64,000 nucleotides of DNA from Rhizobium sp. Q54 (GTDB lineage Bacteria > Pseudomonadota > Alphaproteobacteria > Reyranellales > Reyranellaceae). Of this stretch, positions 53,195 to 62,439 are shown one piece after another (position 1 is the stretch's first letter; the number at the start of each line of letters is the position of its first letter). The translations under genes and the position numbers were made by a program. The notes under the pieces are model-generated. The model worked only from the letters and a program-made list of their open reading frames with translations, searched no databases and was not told the origin of the DNA. Location: positions 1 to 64,000 of the forward strand of contig CAMDOT010000002.1 in assembly GCA_945903635.1 (NCBI GenBank). Reading direction: 5' to 3'.

Positions 53195-54115
53195 CTAGCC
53201 GGGAACGATGAGCTCGGCCCCGGTCAGCCGGCGATAGGCCTCGAGATAGCGCTGGCTGGTGGCCTCGACCACTTCCGGCGGCAATTTGGGCGGCGGCGCC
53301 TCGCCGTTCCAGCGGCCGGCATGACGCTCGACGTCGAGCCAGTCGCGCAGCGGCTGCTTGTCGAAGCTGGGCTGTCCCCTGCCCTCGGCATAGCCGTCGA
53401 GCGGCCAGAAGCGCGAACTGTCCGGCGTCATCACCTCGTCGATCAGCAGGATCTCGCCCGACGCGGTGCGGCCGAACTCGAACTTGGTGTCGGCGATGAT
53501 GATGCCGTGCTTCAGCGCGACATCTCGGCCGCGCGTATAGACGAGACGCGAGAGCCGCTCGAGCTCGGCCGTGACATCGGCGCCCAGCACCTTCTTCATC
53601 TCCGTGACGGTGATGTTCTCGTCGTGGCCACTCTCGGCCTTGGTCGCGGGGCTGAAGATCGGCGGATCGAGGCGGCCGCTTTCCCGGAGGCCTGCCGGCA
53701 GCGTCTCGCCGGCCAGCGTGCCGGTCTTGGCATATTCCCGCCACGCCGAGCCGGTGATGTAGCCGCGGATGACGCACTCGATCGGGAACACCGTGCCGCG
53801 CCGGCAGAGCATGGCGCGGCCGGCGATCGCGGCGCGGTGCGGCTTCAGCACCGGCACCGATGCCGCGATCTCGTCGGCATCGGCCGAGATCATGTGATGC
53901 TTCACCACATCGCCCAGCTGCCGGAACCACCAGGCGCTGACCTGCGTCAGCACCGCGCCCTTCTTCGGGATCGGCTCGGCCATCACCACGTCGTAGGCGC
54001 TGACCCGGTCGGTCGCCACCAGCAGCAGCCGGTCGGCATCGACGGCGTAGACATCGCGCACCTTGCCCCGCGCGATCCGCTCCAGGGGCAGATCGCTGGT
54101 CGTCATCAACATCAT
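53195..54115 (-). CDS. purC: Phosphoribosylaminoimidazole-succinocarboxamide synthase
   Basis: PurC (SAICAR synthetase) joins aspartate to CAIR in purine synthesis. This 306-residue protein is of the longer form. It has the N-terminal [31 protein letters not shown], the central [14 protein letters not shown] and the nucleotide-site [19 protein letters not shown]. Several in-frame ATG codons at the start (54115, 54112, 54106) leave the exact start open. It ends 118 bp before the ABC binding protein gene. Confidence 0.95.
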   Translation of the reverse strand: MMLMTTSDLPLERIARGKVRDVYAVDADRLLLVATDRVSAYDVVMAEPIPKKGAVLTQVSAWWFRQLGDVVKHHMISADADEIAASVPVLKPHRAAIAGRAMLCRRGTVFPIECVIRGYITGSAWREYAKTGTLAGETLPAGLRESGRLDPPIFSPATKAESGHDENITVTEMKKVLGADVTAELERLSRLVYTRGRDVALKHGIIIADTKFEFGRTASGEILLIDEVMTPDSSRFWPLDGYAEGRGQPSFDKQPLRDWLDVERHAGRWNGEAPPPKLPPEVVEATSQRYLEAYRRLTGAELIVPG

Positions 54116-54116
54116 G

Positions 54117-54509
54117 CTATTTCTCGTTGTTCATCTCGTGAAAGACTTCCTTGGCGATCAGCAGCGCCTCGCGCACCGACGGCAGGCCGGTGTAGCCGCA
54201 GAGATGCATCAATGCCTCGCTCAGTTCGTCCTCGGTCCAGCCCTGGTTGCGCGCCATGCGCAGGTGGATCGCCAGTTCCGGCCAGCGCGCCTGGGACGTG
54301 TCGGAGATGACGCAGATCAGGGCCCGCGTCTTCATGTCGAGGCCGGGCCGCGACCACAGCATGCCGAACACCGCCTCGCGGGAGTAGTCACCGAACTTCT
54401 TCATGATCGGGTCGTCGTAGACGGTCTTGTTCATCTTGTCGGCGTAGGCCTCGCCCATCAGCGTGCGGCGGATCTCGGTGCCCTTCTTGTAGTTCTCGCT
54501 CTCAGCCAT
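54117..54509 (-). CDS. Carboxymuconolactone decarboxylase family protein
   Basis: This 130-residue all-helical protein has the CMD fold with [31 protein letters not shown] and [27 protein letters not shown]. It resembles 4-carboxymuconolactone decarboxylase PcaC, but no protocatechuate genes are near. The stop is one base from the purC start, so the two are coupled. The reaction is unconfirmed. Confidence 0.87.
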   Translation of the reverse strand: MAESENYKKGTEIRRTLMGEAYADKMNKTVYDDPIMKKFGDYSREAVFGMLWSRPGLDMKTRALICVISDTSQARWPELAIHLRMARNQGWTEDELSEALMHLCGYTGLPSVREALLIAKEVFHEMNNEK

Positions 54510-54613
54510 TCTTCCCTCCCGTTTGCAATCAGACCTGCAGCGTCCCGGAATTCGCGTGTAGGATCAATCGTTCACACCGGCGTTCACACGGGAAAAGGCG
54601 AGGCTTTGCCGGC

Positions 54614-56509
54614 ATGACGGGCAGCAATTCCGCAAATGCACCGGTCGGCCGGATGCGCACAGCGACACTCACCCTGGCGGCACTCGGCATCGTCTTCGGC
54701 GATATCGGCACCAGCCCGCTCTATACCGTCCAGACCTGCTTCAGCGACTATACCGGCCTCAAGCCCACGCCCGAGAACGTGCTCGGCATGCTGTCGCTGA
54801 TCACCTGGGCGCTGATCATCGTCGTCACCCTGAAGTACGTCGTGGTGGTGATGCGGGCCGGCAACAACGGCGAGGGCGGCGTGCTGGCGCTGATGGCGCT
54901 GGTCTCGCAGGAGCCGGGCATCTCCGACAGGCGGCGGCGGGTCTACATGATGCTGGGCATTGCGGGCGCCGCGCTGTTCTACGGCGACTGCCTGCTGACG
55001 CCGGCGATCTCGGTGCTGAGCGCGGTCGAGGGCCTCAACGTCGCCACGACAGCCTTTGCCGACCTGGTCGTGCCGATCTCGATCGGCCTGATCGTGGGGC
55101 TGTTCACCGTGCAGCACTTCGGCACCGGCGGCGTCGGCCGCTGGTTCGGGCCGATCATGCTGCTGTGGTTCCTGACCCTGTTCGCGCTCGGCATCGTCCA
55201 TGTCATCCATCATCCGAAAGTGCTGGCCGCACTCTCGCCCCTGCATGCATTCGAGTTCGCCATGCACCACAAGGTCGTGGCCTTCGTGTCTATGGGCGCG
55301 GTGACGCTGGCCTTCACCGGCGCCGAGGCGCTCTACGCCGACATGGGCCACTTCGGCCGCCTGCCGATCCGCATCGCCTGGCTGGCGCTGGTGTTTCCCG
55401 CGTTGCTCGTCAACTACTACGGCCAGGGCGCGCTCCTGCTGGACGATCCCGCCGCACTCGCCAATCCGTTCTTCCGGCTGGCGCCCGGCTGGGCGCTCTA
55501 TCCGCTGGTGGTGCTGGCGACGGCCGCGACCGTCATCGCCTCGCAGGCCACCATCTCCGGCGCCTTCTCCATGGCCCAGCAGGCAGCGCTCCTCGGCCTC
55601 AGCCCGCGTGTGCGCATCCAGCACACGTCGGCCAGCGAATACGGCCAGATCTACGTGCCGTCGGTGAACTGGCTGCAGATGATCGGCGTCGTGGCGCTCA
55701 TCCTGGGCTTCAACTCATCCGCGAGCCTCGCCTCGGCCTATGGCATCGCCGTCACCGGCACGATGCTGGTGACCAGCGTGCTGGTCCTGGGCCTGGCGGT
55801 GCGGACCTGGAAATGGGGTTGGCCGGCCTCGATCCTGGTCTTCGGCTGCTTCCTCGCGGTCGACGTCACGCTGTTCTCCTCCAACATGCTGAAGTTCGTC
55901 CACGGCGGCTGGGTGCCGCTGGCCATCGCGGCGGTGATCTTCATCTGCATGTGGACATGGCTGCAGGGCCGCCTCGCCGTCTCCCTGCGCGAGAAGGAAA
56001 AAGCCGTCCCGCTCGACGCGCTGCTGGCCGGCTTCAATATTGGCGGCTGGCATCGGGCCACCGGCACGGCGGTCTATTTCACCGCCTTCGCCGACAACGC
56101 CTCGAACTGCCTCAGGCGAAACCTCACGCACAACGAGGCATTTCACGAGCATGTCGTGCTGCTCACCGTCCAGACAGTGGACAAGCCCTTCGTGGCGCCC
56201 GAGGCGCATCGCGAGATGGCCGACCTCGGCAACGGCATCCACCGCGTGCTGCTGCGCTACGGCTTCATGGAGAAGCCCGACGTGGCGCACGCCATGGCAG
56301 GCCTTGCCGGCAGCGGCATTCCGGTCGACCTCGAACACACGACCTATTTCATCGGCCGCAACACCATCGTCGGCAGCGAGCATCCGCTGATGCCGCGCTG
56401 GCAGCAGAAGCTGTTCCTGATGCTGGCCCGATTTGCCACCAGCCCCGGCGACTTCTTCGGCCTGCCGGCCAACCGCGTGGTCGAACTGGGCGGCCGGCTC
56501 GAGATTTGA
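54614..56509 (+). CDS. kup: Kup potassium uptake transporter
   Basis: Kup is a proton-coupled K+ importer of the KUP/HAK family. This 631-residue protein has about twelve helices. Family motifs are GIVFGDIGTSPLYT, YGDCLLTPAISVLSAVEGL and GAVTLAFTGAEALYADMGHFG, with a cytoplasmic C-terminal domain. The start at 54614 fits the known start of the family. It is divergent from the CMD gene across 104 bp. Confidence 0.96.
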   Translation: MTGSNSANAPVGRMRTATLTLAALGIVFGDIGTSPLYTVQTCFSDYTGLKPTPENVLGMLSLITWALIIVVTLKYVVVVMRAGNNGEGGVLALMALVSQEPGISDRRRRVYMMLGIAGAALFYGDCLLTPAISVLSAVEGLNVATTAFADLVVPISIGLIVGLFTVQHFGTGGVGRWFGPIMLLWFLTLFALGIVHVIHHPKVLAALSPLHAFEFAMHHKVVAFVSMGAVTLAFTGAEALYADMGHFGRLPIRIAWLALVFPALLVNYYGQGALLLDDPAALANPFFRLAPGWALYPLVVLATAATVIASQATISGAFSMAQQAALLGLSPRVRIQHTSASEYGQIYVPSVNWLQMIGVVALILGFNSSASLASAYGIAVTGTMLVTSVLVLGLAVRTWKWGWPASILVFGCFLAVDVTLFSSNMLKFVHGGWVPLAIAAVIFICMWTWLQGRLAVSLREKEKAVPLDALLAGFNIGGWHRATGTAVYFTAFADNASNCLRRNLTHNEAFHEHVVLLTVQTVDKPFVAPEAHREMADLGNGIHRVLLRYGFMEKPDVAHAMAGLAGSGIPVDLEHTTYFIGRNTIVGSEHPLMPRWQQKLFLMLARFATSPGDFFGLPANRVVELGGRLEI

Positions 56510-56730
56510 TCGGCCTGCTCCCTTTCCTATCTTGCGCGGCCAATATGGCTCCAAGCCATTGATTTTCGAGAGCTATTCCCCGTGGGCGTGAGTCGCCAAG
56601 TGTCGAATTTCATGACTCCTGCCCTCTCCTCGGCTCGCGGCACAATTTAGCTCGATCGAACGATGGATAGAACAGACAGGAAAGATAGGACAATATAGGA
56701 AATTGTCAAGGGCGTCGACCACCGTCGTGC
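56510..56730. other. Convergent intergenic gap with short inverted repeat
   Basis: The gap between kup and the VOC gene is AT-richer than its surroundings. GACAAT-ATAGGAA-ATTGTC (56689-56707) can form a 6-bp hairpin, and ATAGGA-like direct repeats flank it. It may be a weak bidirectional terminator. No gene was seen. Confidence 0.4.
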
Positions 56731-57084
56731 CTACCATTCCCCGCAGCCGAACCTGAGCAGGTTGCCGTGCGGATCGTGGATGTAGAATTCCTTCATGTTC
56801 CACGGCCGCACCTCGAAGGGTGACAGACGCGGCACGCGATTCTGCGTGAACTCGTGGAAAAGCGCCGTCACCTGACCGCCGCGGATATAGCAGGAGGTAT
56901 TCTCGGGAAACTGACGCTGGTCGGTCTTCCAGAAATGCAGCTCGATGTCGCCGCGCTTGACGATGAGATAGTGAGGCTCTTCGTAGCCGACGGAGAAGCC
57001 GAGCTGCCAGACGTAGAAATCACGCGTCTCGGCAATGTCGAGCGACGCCAGCACTGGAATGCCGCGCGCGGGATCGGGTGTCAC
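56731..57084 (-). CDS. VOC (glyoxalase/bleomycin-resistance) family protein
   Basis: This 117-residue protein is one glyoxalase/VOC unit: PVLASLDIAETRDFYVWQLGF at the start, HYLIVKRGDIELHFWKTD in the middle and FYIHDPHGNLLRFGCGEW at the end with the last metal ligand Glu-type position. It resembles bleomycin-binding proteins, but the substrate is unknown. The start is a GTG at 57084 that overlaps the previous stop as GTGA, which shows translational coupling. Confidence 0.82.
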   Translation of the reverse strand: MTPDPARGIPVLASLDIAETRDFYVWQLGFSVGYEEPHYLIVKRGDIELHFWKTDQRQFPENTSCYIRGGQVTALFHEFTQNRVPRLSPFEVRPWNMKEFYIHDPHGNLLRFGCGEW

Positions 57085-57338
57085 GCGTCGAAGCCCGTGA
57101 GCGCCACGGCGTCGCCCTTCGCCGGCTGGATGCCCGACGACAGGAAGTGGGCGAGCCGGGCGAAGATACGGCCCGCTTCGGCGCAACCGACATCCTGCGC
57201 CACGGCTTCGGCGGCGATGTTGAGGAGCGCATTGCCGGCAAGATCCCGGCACTGCAACGGCAAGGCCTCGACCGCGTCCGTGATCAGACGCATGGCAAGA
57301 TGCAGGTCGTCGATACGACCAGGGGTGCGGGGCATCAT
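57081..57338 (-). CDS. Unknown 85-residue protein
   Basis: This short, mainly helical protein (LHLAMRLITDAVEALPLQC, EAVAQDVGCAEAGRIFARL) has no motif that I recognise. It sits between a 165-residue unknown gene (2 bp upstream) and the VOC gene, so the three form a unit. That unit is divergent from hemP, which suggests a link to iron or haem physiology. Confidence 0.6.
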   Translation of the reverse strand: MMPRTPGRIDDLHLAMRLITDAVEALPLQCRDLAGNALLNIAAEAVAQDVGCAEAGRIFARLAHFLSSGIQPAKGDAVALTGFDA

Positions 57339-57340
57339 GG

Positions 57341-57838
57341 TCAGTTGAGCCGCGCGCCGGCCGTGCCCGCCGCAGGTGCCAGCCGCAGGCCCGCGGTCGA
57401 GAGCGCAACGGCGAACGCTTTTAGCCGGATCGCGGCAACCCGCGAGGCGGTCGGCGCCATCATCAGGTCGAGCGAGGCCAGCATCGGCCCGTCGAGGTCG
57501 CCTTGCGCCAGGCCGCAGAGGGCGACCAGCGTCGCCTCGTCACGGCTCACCTTCGAGCAGGTCGGCAGGTGAATCTCCATGGCGCGCCTGGCGCCGAACA
57601 GAAACGCGTCCATGGCAATGGCGAAGTCGGGCAGCGCTTCCAGAAGGCCCGCCATCTGGAAGCCGCGGTGGAGCGTCGAGCCCTCCGCCGGCAAGGCCCT
57701 GTCCTGCTGCCACTGACGCAGCGCCCAGAGCACGAAGCGCTCGCCGATCGGCAGATTGCACGCGCAACCGGCCCTGCCACAGCCTGGCTTGGGAGATGCC
57801 TGGAGAGCACTAAGTCTCTGTTCCGGCGAGCTTTCCAT
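57341..57838 (-). CDS. Unknown 165-residue protein divergent from hemP
   Basis: The family is not recognised. The N-terminus holds a Cys cluster C20-X4-C25-X-C27 (GCGRAGCAC) that could bind iron or an Fe-S centre. Two helical stretches, IAMDAFLFGARRAMEIHLP and CSKVSRDEATLVALCGLAQGD, follow. It shares a 98-bp divergent promoter region with hemP and is first in a three-gene unit. An iron-linked role is only inferred. Confidence 0.65.
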   Translation of the reverse strand: MESSPEQRLSALQASPKPGCGRAGCACNLPIGERFVLWALRQWQQDRALPAEGSTLHRGFQMAGLLEALPDFAIAMDAFLFGARRAMEIHLPTCSKVSRDEATLVALCGLAQGDLDGPMLASLDLMMAPTASRVAAIRLKAFAVALSTAGLRLAPAAGTAGARLN

Positions 57839-57862
57839 GACCTCTCCAAGGGTTAGTAAAGC

Positions 57863-57914
57863 GTTGACAGTGACTCACATTTTATGCAATTGAGAGTCAG
57901 TCGCAACTCAATTA
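57863..57914. promoter_or_regulatory. Divergent iron-type promoter region with Fur-like inverted repeats
   Basis: The gap between the unknown gene and hemP holds AATTGAG-N12-CTCAATT and an overlapping TGACTC-N17-GAGTCA, resembling the GCAAATGAGAATCATTCGCA type of Fur site with mismatches. Candidate promoters are minus-strand TTGCGA-N16-TAAAAT and plus-strand TTGAGA-N16-TTATTT. Control of both directions by one iron regulator (Fur, Irr or RirA) is inferred. Confidence 0.5.
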
Positions 57915-57936
57915 TTTCGGGGGAGGTGAGAAGCGT

Positions 57937-58119
57937 ATGAACCAGCCACCGCGCGTTGCGCGGGCGAGTGATGTGGAAGCTGAAAGACCGGATTCCGGCT
58001 CGCCGAGTGTCGACAGCGTCACGCTGATGGGCGGACGGCGCGAATTGATCATCCGGCACGGCGCCGACGCCTACCGCCTAAGAGTCACCGCTTCCAACAA
58101 GTTGATTCTCACCAAGTAA
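57937..58119 (+). CDS. hemP: Hemin uptake protein HemP
   Basis: This 60-residue protein ends with the conserved HemP domain: SVTLMGGRRELIIRHGADAY with RLRVTASNKLILTK. HemP proteins are small, iron-regulated and often lie before haem receptor genes; some act as regulators of haem uptake. GGGGAGGTG precedes the ATG. It is followed after 108 bp by the TonB receptor gene. Confidence 0.92.
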   Translation: MNQPPRVARASDVEAERPDSGSPSVDSVTLMGGRRELIIRHGADAYRLRVTASNKLILTK

Positions 58120-58227
58120 ATCGAGACCCCGGGGAGCCATCCCTCTCCGGTCAAACTGCCCAGCCAGCCGGCCCGTTCGGGCCATTGCCAGCCAGGCGTC
58201 CTTTTCCGCCTTTGGGGGACCTGGCCA

Positions 58228-60492
58228 ATGAAAACCCGCTCACTTCTCTATGCGCTACTGGCGACCACGACGATCGGAGGCATCACGACGATGCCGGCAT
58301 TTGCGCAGACGCCGCCTGCTTCGACACCGCCCGCCTCGACACCGCCCGCCTCGACACCGGACCCGTACGCGACGCCCATTGGCGTTCCCACGCAGCTCGA
58401 CGCCGTGACGACGGCGGCGACGCGCAACAGGCGACCGCTCGACGAGGTCCCGGCCACCGTCTCGGTGATCACGACCGAGGACATCGAGCGCGAGAACATG
58501 CAGGACGTCCGCGACCTCGTGCGCAACGAACCCGGCGTCACGGTCGGCAACAATCCCAATCGCGCCGGCTTCCAGAACTTCGTGATCCGCGGCATCGGCG
58601 GCAACCGCGTGCTGGTCATCGTCGATGGCATGCGCGTGCCCGATTTCCCGGAATCCAACCTGGGCGCCGGCACCTACACCCGCGAGCAGCCCGACCTCGA
58701 GGACATCAAGCGCGTGGAAATCATCCGCGGCCCTGCATCGGCCCTCTACGGTTCGGACGCGATCGGCGGCGTGGTGGCCTACACCACCAAGGATCCGGGC
58801 GACTACGTCAGGGAAGGCGAGAACGTCTACGGCAGTGTCAAGGGTGCCTACAGCGGCGCCAACCAGATGTTCGCCGAGACCTTCACCGGCGCGGTGAAGG
58901 CCGACAAGCTCGAGTTCCTCGGCATCTACACGCGCCGCGACGGCCAGCAGTTCACCCCGGCGCAGTCCTCGCTCGGGCCCAACCCGACGACCTGGTTCAA
59001 CAACGACTTCCTGGCCAAGATCGTGGTCAGGCTGACCGAGGTCGACACCATCCGCATCACGGGCGGCTACACCCAGGGCCAGCAGACCACCCAAGGGCTG
59101 TCGGGCGTCGGCGTCTTCCCGAGCCTGTTCACGCGCATCTACGACGAATGGGGCAAGGACTACACCAACACCTACCGGCTGAGCGGCCAATATGAGCGCA
59201 CGGCGCCGATCGGCTTCGTCGATCGCCTCAGCCTCCTCGTCTACTACAACAACGTCAACACGCAGGCCGATACCTATACGCTGCGCGGCGCGACGCTCGG
59301 CACCATCCCGACCAACGCCCGAGTAACGACAGGGCTCTTCAACCAGTCGGTCTCCGGCGCCGAACTGCAGATGAACACCGACGCGACGTTCTTCGGGTTG
59401 CGCAATTTCCTGACGTATGGCCTGAGCTTCACCTATACGGACACGACCCGCCCGCGCAACCGCGCGCAGATCACCCTGGCGACCGGTGCCACGACCCAGG
59501 TGGTCGGCGGCGAAACCTATCCCAACAAGAACTTCCCCGACACCACCACCGTCCAGGGCGGCGCCTACATCCAGGACGAAATCACCGCGTACGACGGGAA
59601 GCTCGTCGTCACGCCGGCGGTGCGGCTCGACTACTACAGCCTCACGCCGAATCCGGACAAATATTTCTGGAATTCCACCGGTGCCTCGCTCGGCATCGTC
59701 CCGAGCGCCAGCACCTACGTCTCGGCGTCGCCGAAGCTCGGCGTCCTCTATCATTTCAGTGAGAGGTACTCGAGCTACTTCCAGTATGCGACCGGCTTCC
59801 GCGCGCCGCCCTACGATAATGCCAACTTCGGCTTCACCAACACGGCGTCGTTCTACCAGATCCTGCCCAACGCCAACCTGCAGCCGGAGACGGCGAACAG
59901 CTTCGAAGTCGGCTTTCGCGGCAAGTATCCCACCGGGTCGAGCTGGCAGCTCACCGGCTTCTACAATCTCTACAACAACTTCATCGAAACGGTGGTCGTC
60001 GGCATGGTCGGGCCGGTCACCCAGTACCAGTACGTCAACCTGACCAACGTCACGATCTGGGGCGTCGAAGCGCGCGGCGAGTACCGCTTCACGCCGGAAT
60101 GGGCGGTCCTCGGCTGGACGGCGTTCGCCCAGGGCAAGGACCAGCGGACCGGCCTGCCGGTGGATTCGGTCGCCCCGTGGGCCTCGCAGGCGCGCATTCG
60201 CTACGGCGGTGAAACCGGCGTCAACGCCCAGATCATCGGCACCATGGTCGCGCAGCACAACATGGTGAGCAACCCGACCTACTTCCAGACGCCGGCCTAC
60301 TTCAACATCGATGCCACCGTCGGCTACACCTTCGGCAATCACATCAAGTTCAACGCCGGTGTCTTCAACGTCACCAATGCGAAGTACTGGAACTCGGCGG
60401 ACGTGATCGGCATTCAGACCACGAACCGTCAGCTCGACCTCTACGCCCAGCCCGCGCGCTACTTCGGCGCCAACCTCACGGCAAAATGGTAG
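58228..60492 (+). CDS. TonB-dependent haem/haemoglobin receptor
   Basis: This 754-residue outer-membrane protein has a signal peptide ending near AFA-Q, a short PPAST repeat, a plug domain (LDEVPATVSVITTEDIE, IIRGPASALYGSDAIGGVV) and a 22-strand barrel ending in Phe/Trp-like LTAKW. FRAPPYDNANFGF and the later NPNL-like LPNANLQPETANSFEVGF match haemoglobin/transferrin family receptors. It is followed by tonB, with which it overlaps by 7 bp. Confidence 0.92.
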   Translation: MKTRSLLYALLATTTIGGITTMPAFAQTPPASTPPASTPPASTPDPYATPIGVPTQLDAVTTAATRNRRPLDEVPATVSVITTEDIERENMQDVRDLVRNEPGVTVGNNPNRAGFQNFVIRGIGGNRVLVIVDGMRVPDFPESNLGAGTYTREQPDLEDIKRVEIIRGPASALYGSDAIGGVVAYTTKDPGDYVREGENVYGSVKGAYSGANQMFAETFTGAVKADKLEFLGIYTRRDGQQFTPAQSSLGPNPTTWFNNDFLAKIVVRLTEVDTIRITGGYTQGQQTTQGLSGVGVFPSLFTRIYDEWGKDYTNTYRLSGQYERTAPIGFVDRLSLLVYYNNVNTQADTYTLRGATLGTIPTNARVTTGLFNQSVSGAELQMNTDATFFGLRNFLTYGLSFTYTDTTRPRNRAQITLATGATTQVVGGETYPNKNFPDTTTVQGGAYIQDEITAYDGKLVVTPAVRLDYYSLTPNPDKYFWNSTGASLGIVPSASTYVSASPKLGVLYHFSERYSSYFQYATGFRAPPYDNANFGFTNTASFYQILPNANLQPETANSFEVGFRGKYPTGSSWQLTGFYNLYNNFIETVVVGMVGPVTQYQYVNLTNVTIWGVEARGEYRFTPEWAVLGWTAFAQGKDQRTGLPVDSVAPWASQARIRYGGETGVNAQIIGTMVAQHNMVSNPTYFQTPAYFNIDATVGYTFGNHIKFNAGVFNVTNAKYWNSADVIGIQTTNRQLDLYAQPARYFGANLTAKW
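58312..58356 (+). repeat. 15-bp coding tandem repeat (PPAST) in the receptor gene
   Basis: Three 15-bp units encode PPAST three times at residues 29-43, just after the predicted signal peptide. The last two units are nearly identical at the DNA level. Confidence 0.85.
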
Positions 60493-61376
60493 TCCCGGCG
60501 GCCCTCTCTGTCGGCCGACTGCCGGCGCCATCGGCACGCGCACCCCGCGTGCCGATGGTGTTGTCGCTGACGCTGCACGGGCTCGCCGTCCTTCCACTCT
60601 TCCTGATCGCCGGAACCCTGGGCAGCACGTCCCAGGAGCCTGCCCTCATCGTCGAATTCTCCGTTGCCGCACCGACCGTGGGGCCGAACGCCGAACCTGA
60701 CGGCACAACCGCCGACCTGCCGTCGCCGCCGGAGCCGTCGCTTCCCACGCCCGTGGAAATGGCGGCGCAGCCGACGGAGCCACAACGGCCGACCGAAGCA
60801 ACGCCGCCGCCCGAAGCGGTCGCCCAGATTGCCATCGATCTTCCCCCGCCCGAGGAAGCGCCGCCCCTCGAATTGATCGCGGAGACCGCCGTCGAACTCC
60901 CTCCGCCTGAGGCTCCCCCGCCGGTCAAAGTGACGGAGCTGAAGCCGGTCGAACCGCCCAAGCCGAAACCGGCAGCGCCGAAGCCCGCAGCGCCGCGCCC
61001 GGCCGCGAAGCCTGCCGCTGCGCAGGCAGTGGTCACGCCCGACACGGGCAATGCGGCCGTCACCCAGCAAGCCACTGCCGCTCCCGCAGAAACTGCGGTG
61101 TTCGTGGGTAGGGCACGTTATCGCACAACACCCAAGCCGCCAGTCTATCCGTCAAGCGCGAGAGAACTCGGCCAGCAGGGTGAAGTGGTGATCCGAGTGC
61201 GTCTGGACCTTGACGGGTCGGCAGCCGAAATCAAGCTATGGCGCAGCAGCGGCTTCGAGGCGCTCGATCGTTCGGCGCTCGCCGCGGTCCGCGGTTGGTC
61301 CTTCCACCCGGAGACGCGCGGTGGCCATCCAGTCCCGGCCTGGGTCGAATTTCCGGTTCGTTTTAATCTGCACTGA
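60486..61376 (+). CDS. tonB: Energy-transducing protein TonB
   Basis: This 296-residue protein has an N-terminal membrane anchor (LSLTLHGLAVLPLFLIAGTL), a long Pro/Glu-rich periplasmic spacer with PKPKPAAPKPAAP and a C-terminal TonB domain containing YPSSARELGQQGEVVIRVRL. It couples the inner-membrane proton motive force to the receptor. No exbB or exbD is in the window. Its ATG overlaps the receptor stop by 7 bp. Confidence 0.92.
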   Translation: MVVPAALSVGRLPAPSARAPRVPMVLSLTLHGLAVLPLFLIAGTLGSTSQEPALIVEFSVAAPTVGPNAEPDGTTADLPSPPEPSLPTPVEMAAQPTEPQRPTEATPPPEAVAQIAIDLPPPEEAPPLELIAETAVELPPPEAPPPVKVTELKPVEPPKPKPAAPKPAAPRPAAKPAAAQAVVTPDTGNAAVTQQATAAPAETAVFVGRARYRTTPKPPVYPSSARELGQQGEVVIRVRLDLDGSAAEIKLWRSSGFEALDRSALAAVRGWSFHPETRGGHPVPAWVEFPVRFNLH

Positions 61377-61389
61377 CAAGGAGACTCTC

Positions 61390-62439
61390 ATGCTTTCAAC
61401 ATCGAACGGCGATCTTGCCGCCCGCTGGACACAGTTGCGCGACGAACGTCCGACACTGCGTATTCGCGATGCCGCCACAACGCTGGGCGTCAGCGAAGCC
61501 GAGCTGGTGGCGCTGGGCGTCGGCCGGACGGCAACGCCACTCACGGCGGACTGGCGCGCAATTCTCAATGAACTGCCGTCCGCCGGCCGGGTCATGTGCC
61601 TGACCCGCAACGACCATTGCGTCCACGAGCGCCACGGCCGCTTCGAGGATGTCTCGGTGAGTGGCCCGCACGGCCTGGTGCTCGGCCCCGACATCGACCT
61701 CCGCCTGTTTCTGTCCAACTGGACCTACGGCTTCGCCGTCCGCGAACCGTTGAAGCAGGGCGAACGGCTCAGCCTGCAGTTCTTCGACGCCTCGGGCGAA
61801 GCCGTGCACAAGATCTACGCCACCGACGAGACCGACCGGACGGCCTTCGACGCGCTGGTCGTCCGCAACCGCGCCAAGGCGCCGGCCGAAATGGTCATCG
61901 CACCGGCCAAGCCTGACGCCACCGACCGCCCTGATTCCGAGATCGACCTGGAAGGGCTGCGCACCGCCTGGCGCGCGATGAAGGATACGCACGAATTCTT
62001 CGGCATGCTGGCCAAGTTCAAGGTCGGTCGTGTGCAGGCGCTGCGCCTGGTCGGCCAGGAACTCGCCCGCGAGCTGCCGGCACGCGCATTGCGCTCGGCG
62101 ATGGAGGCCGCTGCGGCCGACGAAACGCCGATCATGATCTTTGTCGGCAACCGCGGCTGCATCCAGATCCACACCGGCCCGGTCAAGCGGCTGGTCGAGA
62201 CGCACGGCTGGTTCAACGTGCTCGATCCGACCTTCAACCTGCATCTGCGCGACGAGGGCGTGGCGCGTGTGTTCTCCGTCCGCAAGCCGACAGAGGACGG
62301 CATCGTCACCTCGATCGAAGCCTTCGACGATCGCGACCGCAACATCCTTCTGATGTTCGGCGCGCGCAAACCCGGCAAGCCCGAACTCGAGCAATGGCGC
62401 GCGCTGGTGGCCCGGACCGAGAAACAGGCAGCTTCCTGA
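61390..62439 (+). CDS. hmuS: Hemin-degrading factor HmuS/HemS
   Basis: HmuS binds and degrades haem in the cytoplasm after import. This 349-residue protein has the duplicated HemS fold (residues about 15-165 and 195-345). Segments such as DVSVSGPHGLVLGPDIDLRLF in the first half and GCIQIHTGPVKRLVETHGWFNVLD in the second match the family. It begins 13 bp after tonB, and its stop overlaps the hmuT ATG as TGATG. Confidence 0.92.
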   Translation: MLSTSNGDLAARWTQLRDERPTLRIRDAATTLGVSEAELVALGVGRTATPLTADWRAILNELPSAGRVMCLTRNDHCVHERHGRFEDVSVSGPHGLVLGPDIDLRLFLSNWTYGFAVREPLKQGERLSLQFFDASGEAVHKIYATDETDRTAFDALVVRNRAKAPAEMVIAPAKPDATDRPDSEIDLEGLRTAWRAMKDTHEFFGMLAKFKVGRVQALRLVGQELARELPARALRSAMEAAAADETPIMIFVGNRGCIQIHTGPVKRLVETHGWFNVLDPTFNLHLRDEGVARVFSVRKPTEDGIVTSIEAFDDRDRNILLMFGARKPGKPELEQWRALVARTEKQAAS

